Shown: positions 13,901 to 24,186 of the stretch, piece by piece
Layout of the letters: every line of letters starts with the position of its first letter
Position numbering within the stretch: the stretch's first letter is position 1
Source of the DNA: Perkinsus olseni
Taxonomy: Eukaryota > Perkinsozoa > Perkinsida > Perkinsidae
Length of the DNA: 64,000 bases
NCBI GenBank assembly: GCA_013115135.1
Contig: JABANP010000102.1
Coordinates: 62,001 to 126,000 of the forward strand
Reading direction: 5' to 3'
Position numbers and translations under genes: made by a program
Notes under the pieces: generated by a model
Databases searched by the model: none
Told to the model about the DNA's origin: nothing
Seen by the model: the letters and a program-made list of their open reading frames with translations, nothing else

Positions 13901-14800
13901 TCCTCTTCGAGCATTCGGTTCTTTCCACACGGTGCACTTCGCCAACGAAGTTCCCGTCCACAACCAGGGAAAAGAGACTATCAGAAATTCACAGCTCGGG
14001 TTTTTGGATTTGCCCCTTTGGGTGAATCCACAACCGAGTGTCCACAGACCCCTCTACCCATTCATTACCACTTCCTTTGCATCTCACCAAGTTCATCAAT
14101 AAAAACATCGGCAAATGGATTCTCATCTGAAAATATCTGACCTACCATTGTGGAGCGTCTCACATAAGTACACTGTTCTTCACCGACCCCGTCCCCCCAG
14201 CATAACACCTGGCAGTCGAGTCAGGAATGCTTGGGAAATTCTCCTCTACTAATCACTCCGGAACCGCTCATCGTGTCTCCATGACACAAATAGCATTCAT
14301 TCCATGGCATGTCAATCGGATAACTCAGAGACGCCGGTCATCGACGAAGAGAGACCACGTGACCATCAAGAGAAATCTGAACGCCCCCTGCTCCTCCCAG
14401 AAGGCCCCGAGAATTAACAACTGCCACACAACGTGATGGAGAACCACCTCGAGAGGACAAGAAAGAAAGCACAGTTTCGGAGGGTAGTAGCTCGGATTCC
14501 GAGTACTACTACTTTTCACACAGCAGAAATGCAAAACTACCATGGATAGTAGCGCAGCACGTATGACACGAAAAAGGACAGGAATATACCATTGGAGTAA
14601 CCCGATCATACGACGATGAGAATGAGGAGAACCTTTCATCTCCGACATCACGCTTGTTTACTTTCACTCTGCATCTTCTCAATTCGGTGCATAAAAGCGT
14701 CCTGAAAAAAGACCACGACCGTTCTAGAATAGGAGAGCTGGGTCGGTTGAAGACGCGAAAAAGCACGGGAAATTTTCGACGAAATGTTCAATCCCACGTC
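4963..14800. other. 10-kb gene-poor region rich in short odd-centred palindromes
   Basis: No reading frame here looks conserved or has plausible exon structure. The stretch contains at least eleven of the 20-bp D6-core8-D6 palindromic insertions (5418, 7994, 8213, 8264, 8682, 10318, 10383, 11216, 11277, 11787, 12696). It also has longer hairpins with a one-base loop (9117-9143, 6623-6641, 8431-8449, 10053-10069) and two purine-rich imperfect copies of one segment (10803-10924 and 11683-11767). I found no tRNA, rRNA or snRNA gene. Confidence 0.55.
10803..11767. repeat. two diverged copies of a GGAAGGAAAAATAGATTT segment
   Basis: The word GGAAGGAAAAATAGATTT starts near 10825 and again near 11685. 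In both places it is followed by pyrimidine-rich TTTTCCTTCC-like sequence, then CAGGAAAA and a run rich in GGAAAG. A GC-rich block (GGCCTTCGGCC near 10924; CGCCCTGCGGGCG near 11658) sits beside each copy. Together they look like diverged copies of one unknown repeat. Confidence 0.4.
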
Positions 14801-15037
14801 ATTGAATCATGGTATCACGAGTTGGGACCAATGAGTAACATCTCTGAGATACGATATGGTGCAATCTAGGAACGGCATAAGGCAACAGTAAGATCGAAGG
14901 GTAGACCGCAGCTGCGCTAGTCTAGCAAGAATCCTTTTGGCAAGCAAATCGCCGAAGAGCCACATAAATGAATATACGGCAAATTTGTTTGTGAAACAAA
15001 CGGTTATATTGGAAAATATGCCGCTCGAAAATCTCAC

Positions 15038-17130
15038 CTTATTCTCCTGTGGTGTGGTAGTGGGTCTGCCAAGATCACTCCTGACCCCGGGTTTGACCAG
15101 CACTTCGATGAACACAGGCCCGGCACGGGGATGCGCCACGGCATTCGATACTGCTGCTGACAGCTCCTCCTCAGTACGCACACGAATTGCAGTCGGATAA
15201 CTGAACAAATAAAAATACCTCTGCCGGGGAATCGAACCGGGGACCTTTCGATTACCCAGCATCCCGAGCGATGCCGCACAAATTCAAACCGGCAGCAGCC
15301 GTTGGTTGGCCTCCGACGCTCTCATGCATCCCATTATTCACCTGAGCGATGACATACAAGAGGTCCCAGGTTCGATCCCCGGCACCTCCTACCAGAACGT
15401 GAATTAAATTCTTAGCCTTGTTGGTGGCCATCGACCCCATGTGCATGAGGAGAGCTCCATCACCATCCATGCACACCACCGGCGAGTCGGACGGCATATG
15501 GGTGGCCAAGCCTGACAAGCACGAGGCTCTCTCCAGAGACAGCGAAAAGTCCAGGCTGAACGTGGAGGAACGAGCGACCGGATAATTGCTTATAAAAACG
15601 AAGAGCAATGATTACAAGGGAAAATCCAAGCGCAAACGAAGGGAAGTTCTGCAACCGATGATAATAGTACCGCTATGGGCAAGTTAACCAGTAATTCAGT
15701 TTTTGACACTCCAGCGGATCAGAACTCCCGCGTCTAACCCGTGTACTAATACACAGCAAAAATTTTCAATCACCATCAAAGAGAGGTTATGGCGATGAAT
15801 TATAAGTTAATCAAATGATAGAGTATCTTAGGTCGAAGCGAGGGAAAAGCAGACCCGGGGGTATTACCTTCGGCGATCGATCCAGCATGGCCCATATTAC
15901 CAACGCAGAGGAAGTCGTGGGAATGGTCTCCGCCGTACTCGTTAGCTCGAATTTCGAATAATTCACGACTGAAGGAAAACAACGGCACTCGTGAATAAAG
16001 ACCCCGACTGTTGGCAACATCGACGACCTATTCTGCATCTTGCCATCTTCTACCTTAGATATCCCGTAGTGCCAACATAAGTGGCCTGATCACCGCCAGA
16101 CTTGAGTACCACTCGGATCGCATTCTCTCGCGTCATTGGCAAGGTATGGTCATAATCCACGGCTGTTTCCAAAGCGTATCTTTCCAAGGGCAGCAGATCA
16201 CCACAACCTCGAATATCCGATGCAAGCTACCTCGAGAAAGTATCTTTCCGCACTAGCAATAAATGGGGGCTCTTGCTCTCCATAGACTGAAAGGAAACAC
16301 GCGGGGTTCGAACCGAGGACCTTCAGATAGCGAGACCAGCGTATTACCTGTGCCGCTGCCGCCTCGAGCGCTTCAAGTGCCTCTGTGTTATCAGTAGGCA
16401 ACTCCGTGCAAGCCAGATCCATGGCTTGAATTATACCTACGTGTATCCGCTTAACCCAGGTTCTACCCCCGCACCCAGCAATATTACCCGCCTGTAACTT
16501 CCCCATAATCTTATGTTGGGGCTCGTCCTTCACGCCAGGCTCTCCACGCCAGCCCACCAGTACCTGAACCGCCAGAAGTTTACCTCCGTCAATTGAGTCT
16601 TTCTGTATCTTGCACCGTCAACTCAAAGATACCCTCATATTACAAGCATCGGAATCCCATATACTCCTGGATGAGCCAAGGACAGAAGAGGATTGACCAT
16701 ATTGCCGTAGCCACTGTTCTGAGTGTATCTAAAGACAGCTAGAGGTGTCAGAAAAAGCATCGGACCCCGAATTGATCGACCTACACTATGGGGAGCTTGC
16801 CGGTAGCCAAATGGTATCCGGCAGCAAGTCCGATTGCGCTCCCTTCATTGACAGCAATAACATGCTCATCAGACTTCGCGTGATCCGTAACGTATCTAAA
16901 GTCGAAGCATGAAAGATACAAATGAAGTCGCGTCTATCTTACGCGCAGAAGTCCTTCAAAAGAGAATCTGGTACTCCTGTGAAGTAACCAACACCGCAAG
17001 CCCTGGCCTTATTATAAAAATCAGCTACGTTGACACTCCTTGTGCCATGCGTAGAGAACGCCGCCTTGCCCAAGTTCTGGAACGACTTCAACGCTGCCGG
17101 TCCCAATACGCTTCTCGATGGACTTAACAT
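15038..17130 (-). CDS. phosphonopyruvate decarboxylase-like TPP enzyme, at least 11 exons
   Basis: Expected reaction: TPP-dependent decarboxylation of 3-phosphonopyruvate to phosphonoacetaldehyde; sulfopyruvate is the other substrate in the family. Exons with consistent phases: 17130-16943, 16895-16785, 16728-16644, 16563-16488, 16436-16348, 16286-16231, 16179-16054, 15968-15868, 15511-15393, 15341-15256, 15200-15038. The product begins with a possible mitochondrial leader, then shows [18 protein letters not shown] and [19 protein letters not shown]. It continues with YTQNSG, WRGEPG, TTGYLSREL and [14 protein letters not shown]. The TPP-binding motif is [10 protein letters not shown]...NLIHVLVNNG, and the end is [15 protein letters not shown]. 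All family landmarks are intact. The last few residues lie beyond a GT donor at 15037 and were not placed. Four of ten introns contain tRNA-like B-box sequence. Confidence 0.88.
15201..15255 (-). other. 55-nt intron carrying a tRNA T-arm-like B box
   Basis: The intron begins GTAATCG and ends TTGTTCAG, splitting DAG|Y in the TPP enzyme. On the gene strand it contains GGTCCCCGGTTCGATTCC, the B-box/T-loop consensus of a tRNA, at 15228-15238. There is no room for a full tRNA. Confidence 0.7.
15342..15392 (-). other. 51-nt intron carrying an antisense tRNA T-arm-like B box
   Basis: It runs from GTAGGAGG to GCTCAG between HVL and VNNG of the TPP motif, phase 0. Read on the plus strand it contains GAGGTCCCAGGTTCGATCCC (B box at 15369-15379). 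Nearly the same core occurs in choline kinase introns at 53003-52993 and 54156-54166. Confidence 0.75.
16287..16347 (-). other. 61-nt intron carrying GGTTCGAACCCC
   Basis: GTAATACG...CCTTTCAG, phase 0, between AAAAQ and SMESKS. The B-box word at 16302-16313 reads GGTTCGAACCCC on the gene strand and is preceded by GAAGGTCCTC, as in the 3' half of a tRNA. Confidence 0.7.
16437..16487 (-). other. 51-nt intron with degenerate antisense B box
   Basis: GTAATATT...ACACGTAG, phase 1. The plus strand reads ACCCAGGTTCTACCCCC (16454-16470), one or two changes from the B-box consensus. Confidence 0.5.
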
Positions 17131-17269
17131 GGTCGATTAAATCAAACAAGATCCTCCAAAGGCTAACGCACAATAATTCGAAGCATCGAGGGCGATGGCA
17201 GCAGGTGATGGTAATTACTCACAGGCAGATAACAGGCGCTAGCGTCATCATAGAGTTACTCCAAGTCAC

Positions 17270-17700
17270 AATGCCTGTCTACGGGAGTAATGCATTCAGT
17301 GGAACAACGTTACCATCTGCGGGTGCTTATTAGCAGTGGTGACATACGCCGTGTCCGACTGAGGAATTACTATCGATTATTCTTGCATAAACTCTCCTTA
17401 CTTGCGAGTTGGGTGCTGCAAGTCGCTAAGATGCGTGGAATGTTTCGATTATAAAATGGTCCGTCGGTACTTGAGACCCTGATCCGTATTACAGTTTTTT
17501 CTGTGCATCTGGCGTAGCGGACAGAGCATGTGACATGCATGCGGATGATCCAGGTTCGATCCCTTCGTGAAACAATTTTTTTGTACTCGGCTTCTGATAG
17601 CATAAAGTCCGCGGAGAAATAAGTCCTGTGTGATCCGAGTACGTATCGAAGAGGGTCACTTGGGCGACCACTGCGCCTACGTATCCCCCATTAAGATAAG
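17270..17700 (-). pseudogene. exon fragments of an unknown duplicated gene (copy A)
   Basis: Homologous to 23586-23950. Conserved blocks on the minus strand include SDPLRYVLGSHRTYFSAD (near 17670-17610), STDGPFYNRNIPRILATCST (near 17475-17405) and SDTAYVTTANKHP (near 17355-17315), separated by intron-like sequence. The intron between the first two blocks carries a tRNA-like unit on the plus strand (17510-17563). No start, stop or function can be assigned. It directly precedes the TPP enzyme gene and may be a truncated copy. Confidence 0.45.
17505..17575 (+). other. tRNA-like unit with A box and B box
   Basis: TGGCGTAGCGG at 17510-17520 fits the A-box consensus TRGYNNARNGG, and GGTTCGATCCC at 17553-17563 fits the B box. 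Order and 32-nt gap are right for a polymerase III internal promoter. Arms do not pair well enough for me to call a functional tRNA. It lies antisense in an intron of copy A. Confidence 0.55.
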
Positions 17701-18439
17701 CTCGCGTTTAGTAAGCTACGCTCAGTGTGAGAAGTAGGACACTTAGAGTGCCCGATTTGTCTGGGGGGTCCTAACCGCTCAGGATCCTAAGAAAAACGTC
17801 CTATGAAATAGGCCCCTGAGCAGTAAGTGCCACCTACGCAGTCAGCAAGTATTAGAAGTGGTCATTACTCCCGAAATGGGGCATTTTAGGGGAGGTCATG
17901 TGGAATGGTTTCGATCTGGAGAACGATCGCTAGCAGGTTTTCGATCGCTGTGCTGTGATCTGGTTTTCCTCTCCCTACCTTATGAATTTGACCGCCGCCT
18001 ATTTTGTTCAGTTGATACTTTATTCCAGCCGCCCCAGGGTTGCCATGTCGGCTTCCGTTGAGTTACTCAGCTTGAGTACGCTCCACACCGCGTGCCGCAT
18101 CGTTAAGTGTGCGTAACCGAGGTTCGAACTTCCAACCACGTGACCCGCATGAACTGTAATGATAGTTACAGCAAGTTACCCTAGGCAAGCATCATGCTCA
18201 AAGCATGTTGCTGGTTGACCGATCGCCCATCAATCGACGAGCACCGAACGGAAGCGGATCCTGGCCTTCCCGAGTCAGACTCGGGACGAGCAGCTCTCAA
18301 ACTACCACACACAAGGCAGTGCTCAACTGGAACTCAGATTTTAGACCTTTGACGATGATATTCTCAGACACCATGATGCCAGCCGCGGAGCAATAACAAC
18401 ATTCGAGGCCTCACTCGGAAGCAGCTACTCGGTGGCGGC
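17701..18439. other. no gene seen
   Basis: No supported coding region. A perfect 9-bp inverted repeat with a one-base loop is at 18268-18286, and an isolated B-box-like word (AGGTTCGAACTTCC) sits near 18121. Confidence 0.45.
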
Positions 18440-19591
18440 TCACAGAAGGTAGGGATGGTACTTCACCACAACAAGGTCTTCAGTGATGAGCTTCAAGGTA
18501 TACCGAAAACTCCAGTCGCCGAATACCACCGAAGATGGCAGAGTTGTTCCGCACTTGGCAATCGTTGCTGCTTTCTTCAGCCCTCTACCATGACGGAGCA
18601 CGTAGAAATCGCCCTCCTCGATCAAAAGGAAACCGAGTCCCGGCGTGTTCCTTATAAGACTGCCACGTATTCTCCAAGACTCCACCATTCCATCCCTCCT
18701 TGAGCTGAATAGTGTGGGACCACTTTCCCTGACCACGTCGATCTGCACCGAATGCCACGTCGAATCGGACTTATAGATGAAGTCGACAGCGCGAGGGCGA
18801 TCGGGCACCGGGGAGAAACGGATGAAAGAAAAGCTGGGGTCATCACCTGGTTCATGAAATTCGTAGGCTAGCCTGACTTCCCTGGGCCCTGCGGCACTGC
18901 ACATAGCGGATCTCGAATCTGCAATACGAGCCCTTCTTGATGAACACCATCGCCGCATAGAGCAAGTCGCCAATAACAATGACGCCAGCAAGTCTACCAC
19001 TGCACGAAGCTAGGCATGGAAGCATGATCGGCCTTTTCGTCTTACCGTTCGCCATGTCACGGATTGACAGGGTTCCACCATTATCATATAGCACGACCAG
19101 GTGGCGGGTGCCCTCGTCGTAGTAACACCTCCAAGCAACTCCCTCGGAAGCAAGAACGCACAGATTTGAGAGCTTCGTAATAGAGGGCGCAAGGCCGACA
19201 GCACTGCTGTCACAGCAGTGCACATGCGGTATAGAACGAGGCTTTTCCCCTCCCGGGAGATACCGTACACAGAACCACAGTCGATGAACATGAAGTCCGC
19301 CCTGGCCGGCTTCTCAGCGAATACGTCCTCGCGGGGACAATCCAACCTCAGCTCAGGCTTCCTGCAATACTCCATGATATCACCCATGAGGTCGTGCATC
19401 GGCTCCCTACCCTGCTGACCATCCCATAGCCTCTCGATGGCCATACAACGGAGGGCCTCAAAATGATGGGGAAGTTGGAATACCATTACACAGCCGACAG
19501 GCAACCTGGGATGCCAGCTTCGACTGCACCCATTGGTAACCCTCGGCCTAGCGTGAATGAATTCAGGAATTCGTACAGAATAGGTATGCAA
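18440..19591 (-). pseudogene. unknown protein, reading frame broken twice (copy 1)
   Basis: Three overlapping minus-strand frames (19591-19010, 19223-18852, 19000-18440) together read like one protein of about 380 residues. Landmarks in order are HFEALRCMAIERLWDG, MHDLMGDIMEYC, VVLYDNGGTLSIRDM, GDDPSFSFIRFSPVP and VDFIYKSD.TWHS. The first frame break coincides with the 20-bp palindromic insertion at 19198-19217. Dropping 14 nt there joins KSLVLYR directly to the frame of LAPSITKLSNLCV. The second break, near 18905, is unexplained. A homologous degenerate copy is at 22940-23385. No family is recognised. It could be a pseudogene or a gene whose insertion is handled after transcription. Confidence 0.5.
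19198..19217. repeat. palindromic 14-bp insertion inside a coding frame
   Basis: ACAGCA-CTGCTGTC-ACAGCA: two identical 6-mers around a core containing their reverse complement. It sits exactly at the frame break of the gene above. Confidence 0.8.
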
Positions 19592-20014
19592 GCTCTAAGG
19601 CGCACTGTCACGGCCCGATGAGGGACAATCCGAGAGACGTGAGACGGAGCTCCGGCAGTGACGGAAGTAGATTCAGGAGGAGCTCGGAGATAACGTGTGC
19701 TCCATTGTGGAGCTTCCATAGCGCGAGGAGGAATGCACGAGACAACAGATACGGACGACACGCAGGGAACGAAGAAATCGGATCTGAGTCCAATGCTACA
19801 ACCATGGACTAATGGCGGACTAATACTAGGACTAATAGCCATGACTTATAGGCTTCGCGCATGCATGCATCTCCCGCTTAGATAATTACAGGCCTAGGCA
19901 AATATACGACTGCATCAATTTACACCCTTGTTCGACCGTATACCGTTGGTTATCATGATGGTGGAAACACCCCGTGCCAGAGAGACTAACTCAACGCAAC
20001 GCTCAAAGTCGAAC

Positions 20015-21058
20015 TCATCCATGTTCACTCATCTGTACAGCCGTCGATGGAGCAATTCTCAAATATTTGCCCATTTCCGATATGGGTACTAAGTGTTGCG
20101 GATTGCTGCTCTTCCTCAGCCTTTTGCGACCACTGCCGCCTGAGGTCTCGAGTGCTCGCTTAGCCTGCGCGCCAGGCGAGTTCGAAGTTGCCCCGTCAGG
20201 TTGCCCGTGGGATAGGTGTTCGCGATTCCGCACGGCTTTTAGGCCATCAGCTCGGGACGCTCCTGTCAGACCTTTCATTTCCTCAGCGCGGAGCAGCTCT
20301 CGAAGCAGTGGGAAACGGCTGGCGGAGGTGTCGGGTCCACGCTGAGTCGCAGGCTCCATCTCTGTTGGGGCATCGGGTTTACTTTGCTGGAGATCTCCAC
20401 GGCGTTCTACGCTCCCTTCACCATTGTCTTCGGCCATCCCGCTCGGCTCCTCTAGAGGACGTGCGCTGTAGCTGTGATCCAACACTGCACCGATTTTCTG
20501 AGAGTCTCCGCTGTCTGCCCGGGGCCCGTCAAACACCATTGGGATGAAGTACTGGATCTCCTCTCCTCCCTTAAGCCTACCAAGAAGGAGGTTTGCCCTC
20601 CAGTACACGCCATCATGGTGAGATGACTCATCCACGCATATGTGAGTGTAATCGGGTTTGAAGAAGGACACGTAGCCCGGCACATTTTCTTGGAACTTCC
20701 AAAGGTCGCGCTTCCTCCCCAAGGAGTAGCAATGATCTCTGATGTACCTTCGTAGGGTCCCCATTTCATTCCTGGAGATTCCTCCGATATAGGGTTGCCG
20801 GAGTTCTAGTTCCGGCAGTTTGCTGATTGAGCCGTGTTTGAAGTAGAACATCAAGTCGACGTAGGTTGCTCGCCCATCGCCTGTCGAGGTGACCTCGACG
20901 CTGGTCTGCGCGAGTAAACATGGGAGGCTGGCTTCGGCTGCGCTCACATATACACCATCAGACGGGCGAGGAGAACGCGAGCGGCGTGTACTGCGCCCAG
21001 TCACAGTCAGGGACAGGTGAATAGCTACGGAGAACAGCCTTCGAAGGGGTGAGGGCAT
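20015..21058 (-). CDS. unknown secreted protein, 347 residues
   Basis: One uninterrupted frame. I place the start at the ATG at 21058 because a hydrophobic N-terminus follows (MPSPLRRLFSVAIHLSLTV); the open frame extends 181 codons further upstream with no conserved look. The middle (about residues 60-170) is compact and ordered-looking, with YIGGISRNEMGTLRRYIRDH, KPDYTHICVDESSHHDG and FIPMVFDGP. The last 120 residues are hydrophilic and rich in Ser, Gly, Arg and Glu, and include GRKRLRKSS. I recognise no domain. Export is inferred from the N-terminus only. Confidence 0.5.
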   Translation of the reverse strand: MPSPLRRLFSVAIHLSLTVTGRSTRRSRSPRPSDGVYVSAAEASLPCLLAQTSVEVTSTGDGRATYVDLMFYFKHGSISKLPELELRQPYIGGISRNEMGTLRRYIRDHCYSLGRKRDLWKFQENVPGYVSFFKPDYTHICVDESSHHDGVYWRANLLLGRLKGGEEIQYFIPMVFDGPRADSGDSQKIGAVLDHSYSARPLEEPSGMAEDNGEGSVERRGDLQQSKPDAPTEMEPATQRGPDTSASRFPLLRELLRAEEMKGLTGASRADGLKAVRNREHLSHGQPDGATSNSPGAQAKRALETSGGSGRKRLRKSSNPQHLVPISEMGKYLRIAPSTAVQMSEHG

Positions 21059-21601
21059 TAAGGGTAGGAAACCGGGAACGAAAAGAGAGGTCGAGCTATG
21101 GAATGTGGCGCGCGTCTCTTCCCGCAGAGACGGCGGAGGGGTAAAAATCGTTCGCCCGAGGAGACAACCTCTGACTGCGGGAACTGGGAGAAAGGTACGG
21201 TTATGGCACACCTGAACAGGGCATGTGTCACGTGCCTCTGCTGAGGACGACAGGCGAAGGAGCAACGCCGGCCCATCTGCCAGTGCACCGGAGTGATGGG
21301 CGTATGAACACGCATGCACCCCAACACTGGACTCGTCCAGCCTGCCAGGCTGAGCCTGGGAACCCTTGATGCCAGGGCTACCATGGCTCACCCGCAGACT
21401 CGGTTTAGGTTGAGGGTGGGAGCCTCCCACTGGGACTCCCAGTCTGGGAGGGTTCAATTCCACCTGAGAAGGCGGCGGATAGGTCACGAGGAATATCCCA
21501 GACCGGCTCACGCCGACGTAGCATAGAGAAACTGAGAAGAGAGGCAGTTGGAAGGTGGTCCACGCGTCTCCACAGGACCACTCCTCGTGACTGCCGTGCA
21601 C

Positions 21602-22939
21602 AAGTTACCCCTCCAGAAGTTGGTGACGGTAACGCAGCTAGAACTAGCATCATAATCGGAAACCGTTTCCGACTAGTCGTTACGACTAGCTTGAGTAGTG
21701 CAGGGCCGTGTGACTACGTCCCCTGCCGCGATGGTTTCACCCTCAGTGAAGCCTGCGGCTCTCCTTACACACGACAACTGTGCCGAATAAACACAATATC
21801 GTTGAGCTGCAATAGTGCGTCTCTCCGGGCTGGCTAGGATAGGATGGTATCACCAACAGCATCACCTTAAATACGGACGAGGTATTATTAACGTGCGATA
21901 TTCGGAATTCCGTTTTCCGACATCACCGAAGTTCTCGAGCACGGCTTTCGGGTTCCGGGTCCAGCCCAACCGCGAGTAATCACAGTCAACTTGTAAACTA
22001 CAGGTTCATCCTCTTCCACATAGACAAACTCGATGCAGCGCCGAGAAGCACCAAGACCCCTCCCCAGGCCAAACGTTGAACACAGATACTGCTTTCATTG
22101 AGCGGAGTGGGAATTAGACAGCCGAGGTGGCATTCGTCGGTAGCAAAGTGAGGTGACCGATGACACTAAGTTGAGGATGGGTACAAGTTGCCGACGTCTC
22201 TCTTGCGGAAGTGCAGTTTTAGCATTTGTGAAGTCGGGGATGGCCCACACCGGCAAGCTAAAGCAGCTCACGTCGCGCCACCAGGATGACTAATCGTGTT
22301 ATGCCAGCCTGGCAAGCGATGGACTTTACAGGGTACAGGCCAGTTAATTGTCAATCCTCTTCTCGAGTCACGACCGTATCCCCCGTAGTTATGACCACTA
22401 GTCATGACCGGTACGATCAACACAACGAACTCACTGTTCTTAGGAATCAGTGTCTATGATCTGTCAAAGGAAACATTCGCCATGACAATACTTCCTCGGA
22501 GTCAGCACTCTCATAGCGCCGTGGTGAATCTAAAAATCTCTTCTCTTCAAGCTAACTAATTACTCGTCTCACATAAGATAGAGGTGGCATCGCATCAGAC
22601 ACTGATTTCCTTCTAAACCGCTCCCGGCGGGAGCCTCCCGACATAAGAGAAAGTCCAGCGGTCGAGGATTATCGGGGAAGAGCCTCTTCCGAAGAGGCTG
22701 GCGGGGACTTCTCACAACAAGTTGTTGTCAACAACGAATCGTCGCTGTCTTCCTGAGGCCATGTCGACGGCGTAGAACGTAGTTACCACCTTCGTCAACC
22801 CATCTACTGGAGATGATCCATCCCCGGGATATTCTTGACCAGAGAGCCCTGGATGCAGCCAGACTCAACAACTTCATCTATCTTCGTGTTGAACAGCTTT
22901 GGTTTATGCGATCTGAATCAGATCGCTAGGAGCAATGTG
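21602..22939. other. gene-poor, dense in odd-centred palindromes
   Basis: No supported gene. Palindromic insertions occur at 22621, 22677 and 22715, with longer one-base-loop hairpins at 21656-21672, 21673-21689 and 22908-22926. Confidence 0.5.
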
Positions 22940-23385
22940 ATCAGATCATCTGCTCCTAGCCGAGTGCCACTTCAAGTTAGATTTAGAATGGATGTCAACA
23001 GCCCTAGAGAAACCCGGCACCAATGAGAAACCAATGAACGAAAAAGTGAGGTCGTCGCTCTGCTTACATACTGTATGGACTGGTCGAACCTCTGTTTTTG
23101 GAGTGAACCGGACCGAGTATTACTCGGCGAGTAAACATCCATCGCAGTGACGGAACTCGGGTAAATTACCCGGGGTAATCGAGCGTTCCATTGCAACATA
23201 GAGCGCCTAGCTCGGGCTGGAGGCAATAACTCAATGGCGAGAGTCCTTCCAGTCTTGCCAGCACTCATGTCGTACATCAGGAACACACCTCCATTCTCAT
23301 ACAACACGAACAGCTTGCGGTTGTCCGCGTCAAAATAAGAAGAGCAAGCTTTCTCTGGGGTAGCATCATCAATATTCGAGATTTA
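22940..23385 (-). pseudogene. degenerate copy of the 18.4-19.6 kb gene (copy 2)
   Basis: The minus strand shows VLYENGGVFLMYDMSAGKT, matching VLYDNGGTLSIRDMANGKT of copy 1. Further on, in another frame, it shows DLTFSFIGFSLVPGFSRAVD, matching DPSFSFIRFSPVP...RAVD. Between them lie two palindromic insertions (23114 and 23159). Removing 14 nt at 23114 puts VTAMDVYS into the same frame as the second block. This copy looks decayed. Confidence 0.5.
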
Positions 23386-23499
23386 TTGGATTCAATATCC
23401 AATATTCGGACCAATGCACACAAAATTTGTGTCACGAAGACAATCAGTGATTGTCATGGGCGGAGAAGGCAGATATGCTACTTCGGTAGCTGCCGAGCA

Positions 23500-24186
23500 A
23501 GACGTGCTACGGTAGCAATGCTACCAGAAACTTTAGAGAAATTGATTCGGCGGAACGACGTTTCAACCTGCCTGTGGTCATCAACAGTGGTGGGATACAC
23601 CGCGCCCGATTAGAGAAATTACTATCGATATATCTTGTCTAAAGATCTTGTAATGGCGAGTTGGGTACTACAAGTCGCTATGATGTGCCGAAAGCTCCGA
23701 TCCGAAAGTGGTCCGTCGGTACATGAAGCCCTGATGCGCATTGCTGCCTAACAGAGCATCTGCGTAGCAGGCAGAGCATGAGACTAGCTTTTGATCGACC
23801 CAAGTTCGATTTCCGCGGAACGTTATCTTCGTTACGCCAGGTTTTTGATAACATAGCATGGGAATGTGCTTACCAGCGAGTCCAGTATTCCGCGGAGAAG
23901 TAAACTATGTGGGATCCGAATACGCATCGGAAAGGGTCACTTTTCAAAACAGAATCTACGCATCCTGTAAAGCAGATCTTCTCGAAGGCCGTATGAAGCC
24001 ATAAGCCGGGCTCAGGTACTCCATTAACACCATGTGCGTGACGCCAGCGCTTGAGTAAAGGGTCGCCCAGCCGAAATTATTGGTTTGTAGAGCACCGCAA
24101 AATGGGGAATCCGGGAAGCGGGCCGAAGGCCAGCGATCCGGCTCTCTTAGAGTGCCGGCCAGCAGTGTTCCTACGTTCGACCCCAA
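23500..24186 (-). pseudogene. exon fragments of the unknown duplicated gene (copy B)
   Basis: Blocks matching copy A: SDPFRCVFGSHIVYFSAEY (near 23938-23885), CTDGPLSDRSFRHIIATCST (near 23735-23655) and SGAVYPTTVDDH. Upstream is a block ending MEYLSPAYGFIRPSRRSALQ, which has a relative near 28030-27965 (MQYLSSAYDVICPSRRSSL). The intron between the first two blocks again carries a tRNA-like unit (23761-23814), at the same place as in copy A. Function unknown. Confidence 0.45.
23755..23835 (+). other. tRNA-Lys-like unit in an intron
   Basis: TGCGTAGCAGG (23761-23771), then GCAGAGCATGAGACT, which resembles the D-arm and anticodon arm of tRNA-Lys, then AGTTCGATTTCC (23803-23814) as B box. It shares its intron position with the unit at 17510. 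Confidence 0.5.

Noticed and set aside
15252..15608. Long minus-strand frame read as one exon
   Set aside because: It runs through a 51-nt intron in frame; splicing restores the TPP motif spacing NLIHVLVNNG.
17505..17575. Functional tRNA gene
   Set aside because: A and B boxes are present but acceptor and T stems do not pair well; only a tRNA-like relic can be supported.
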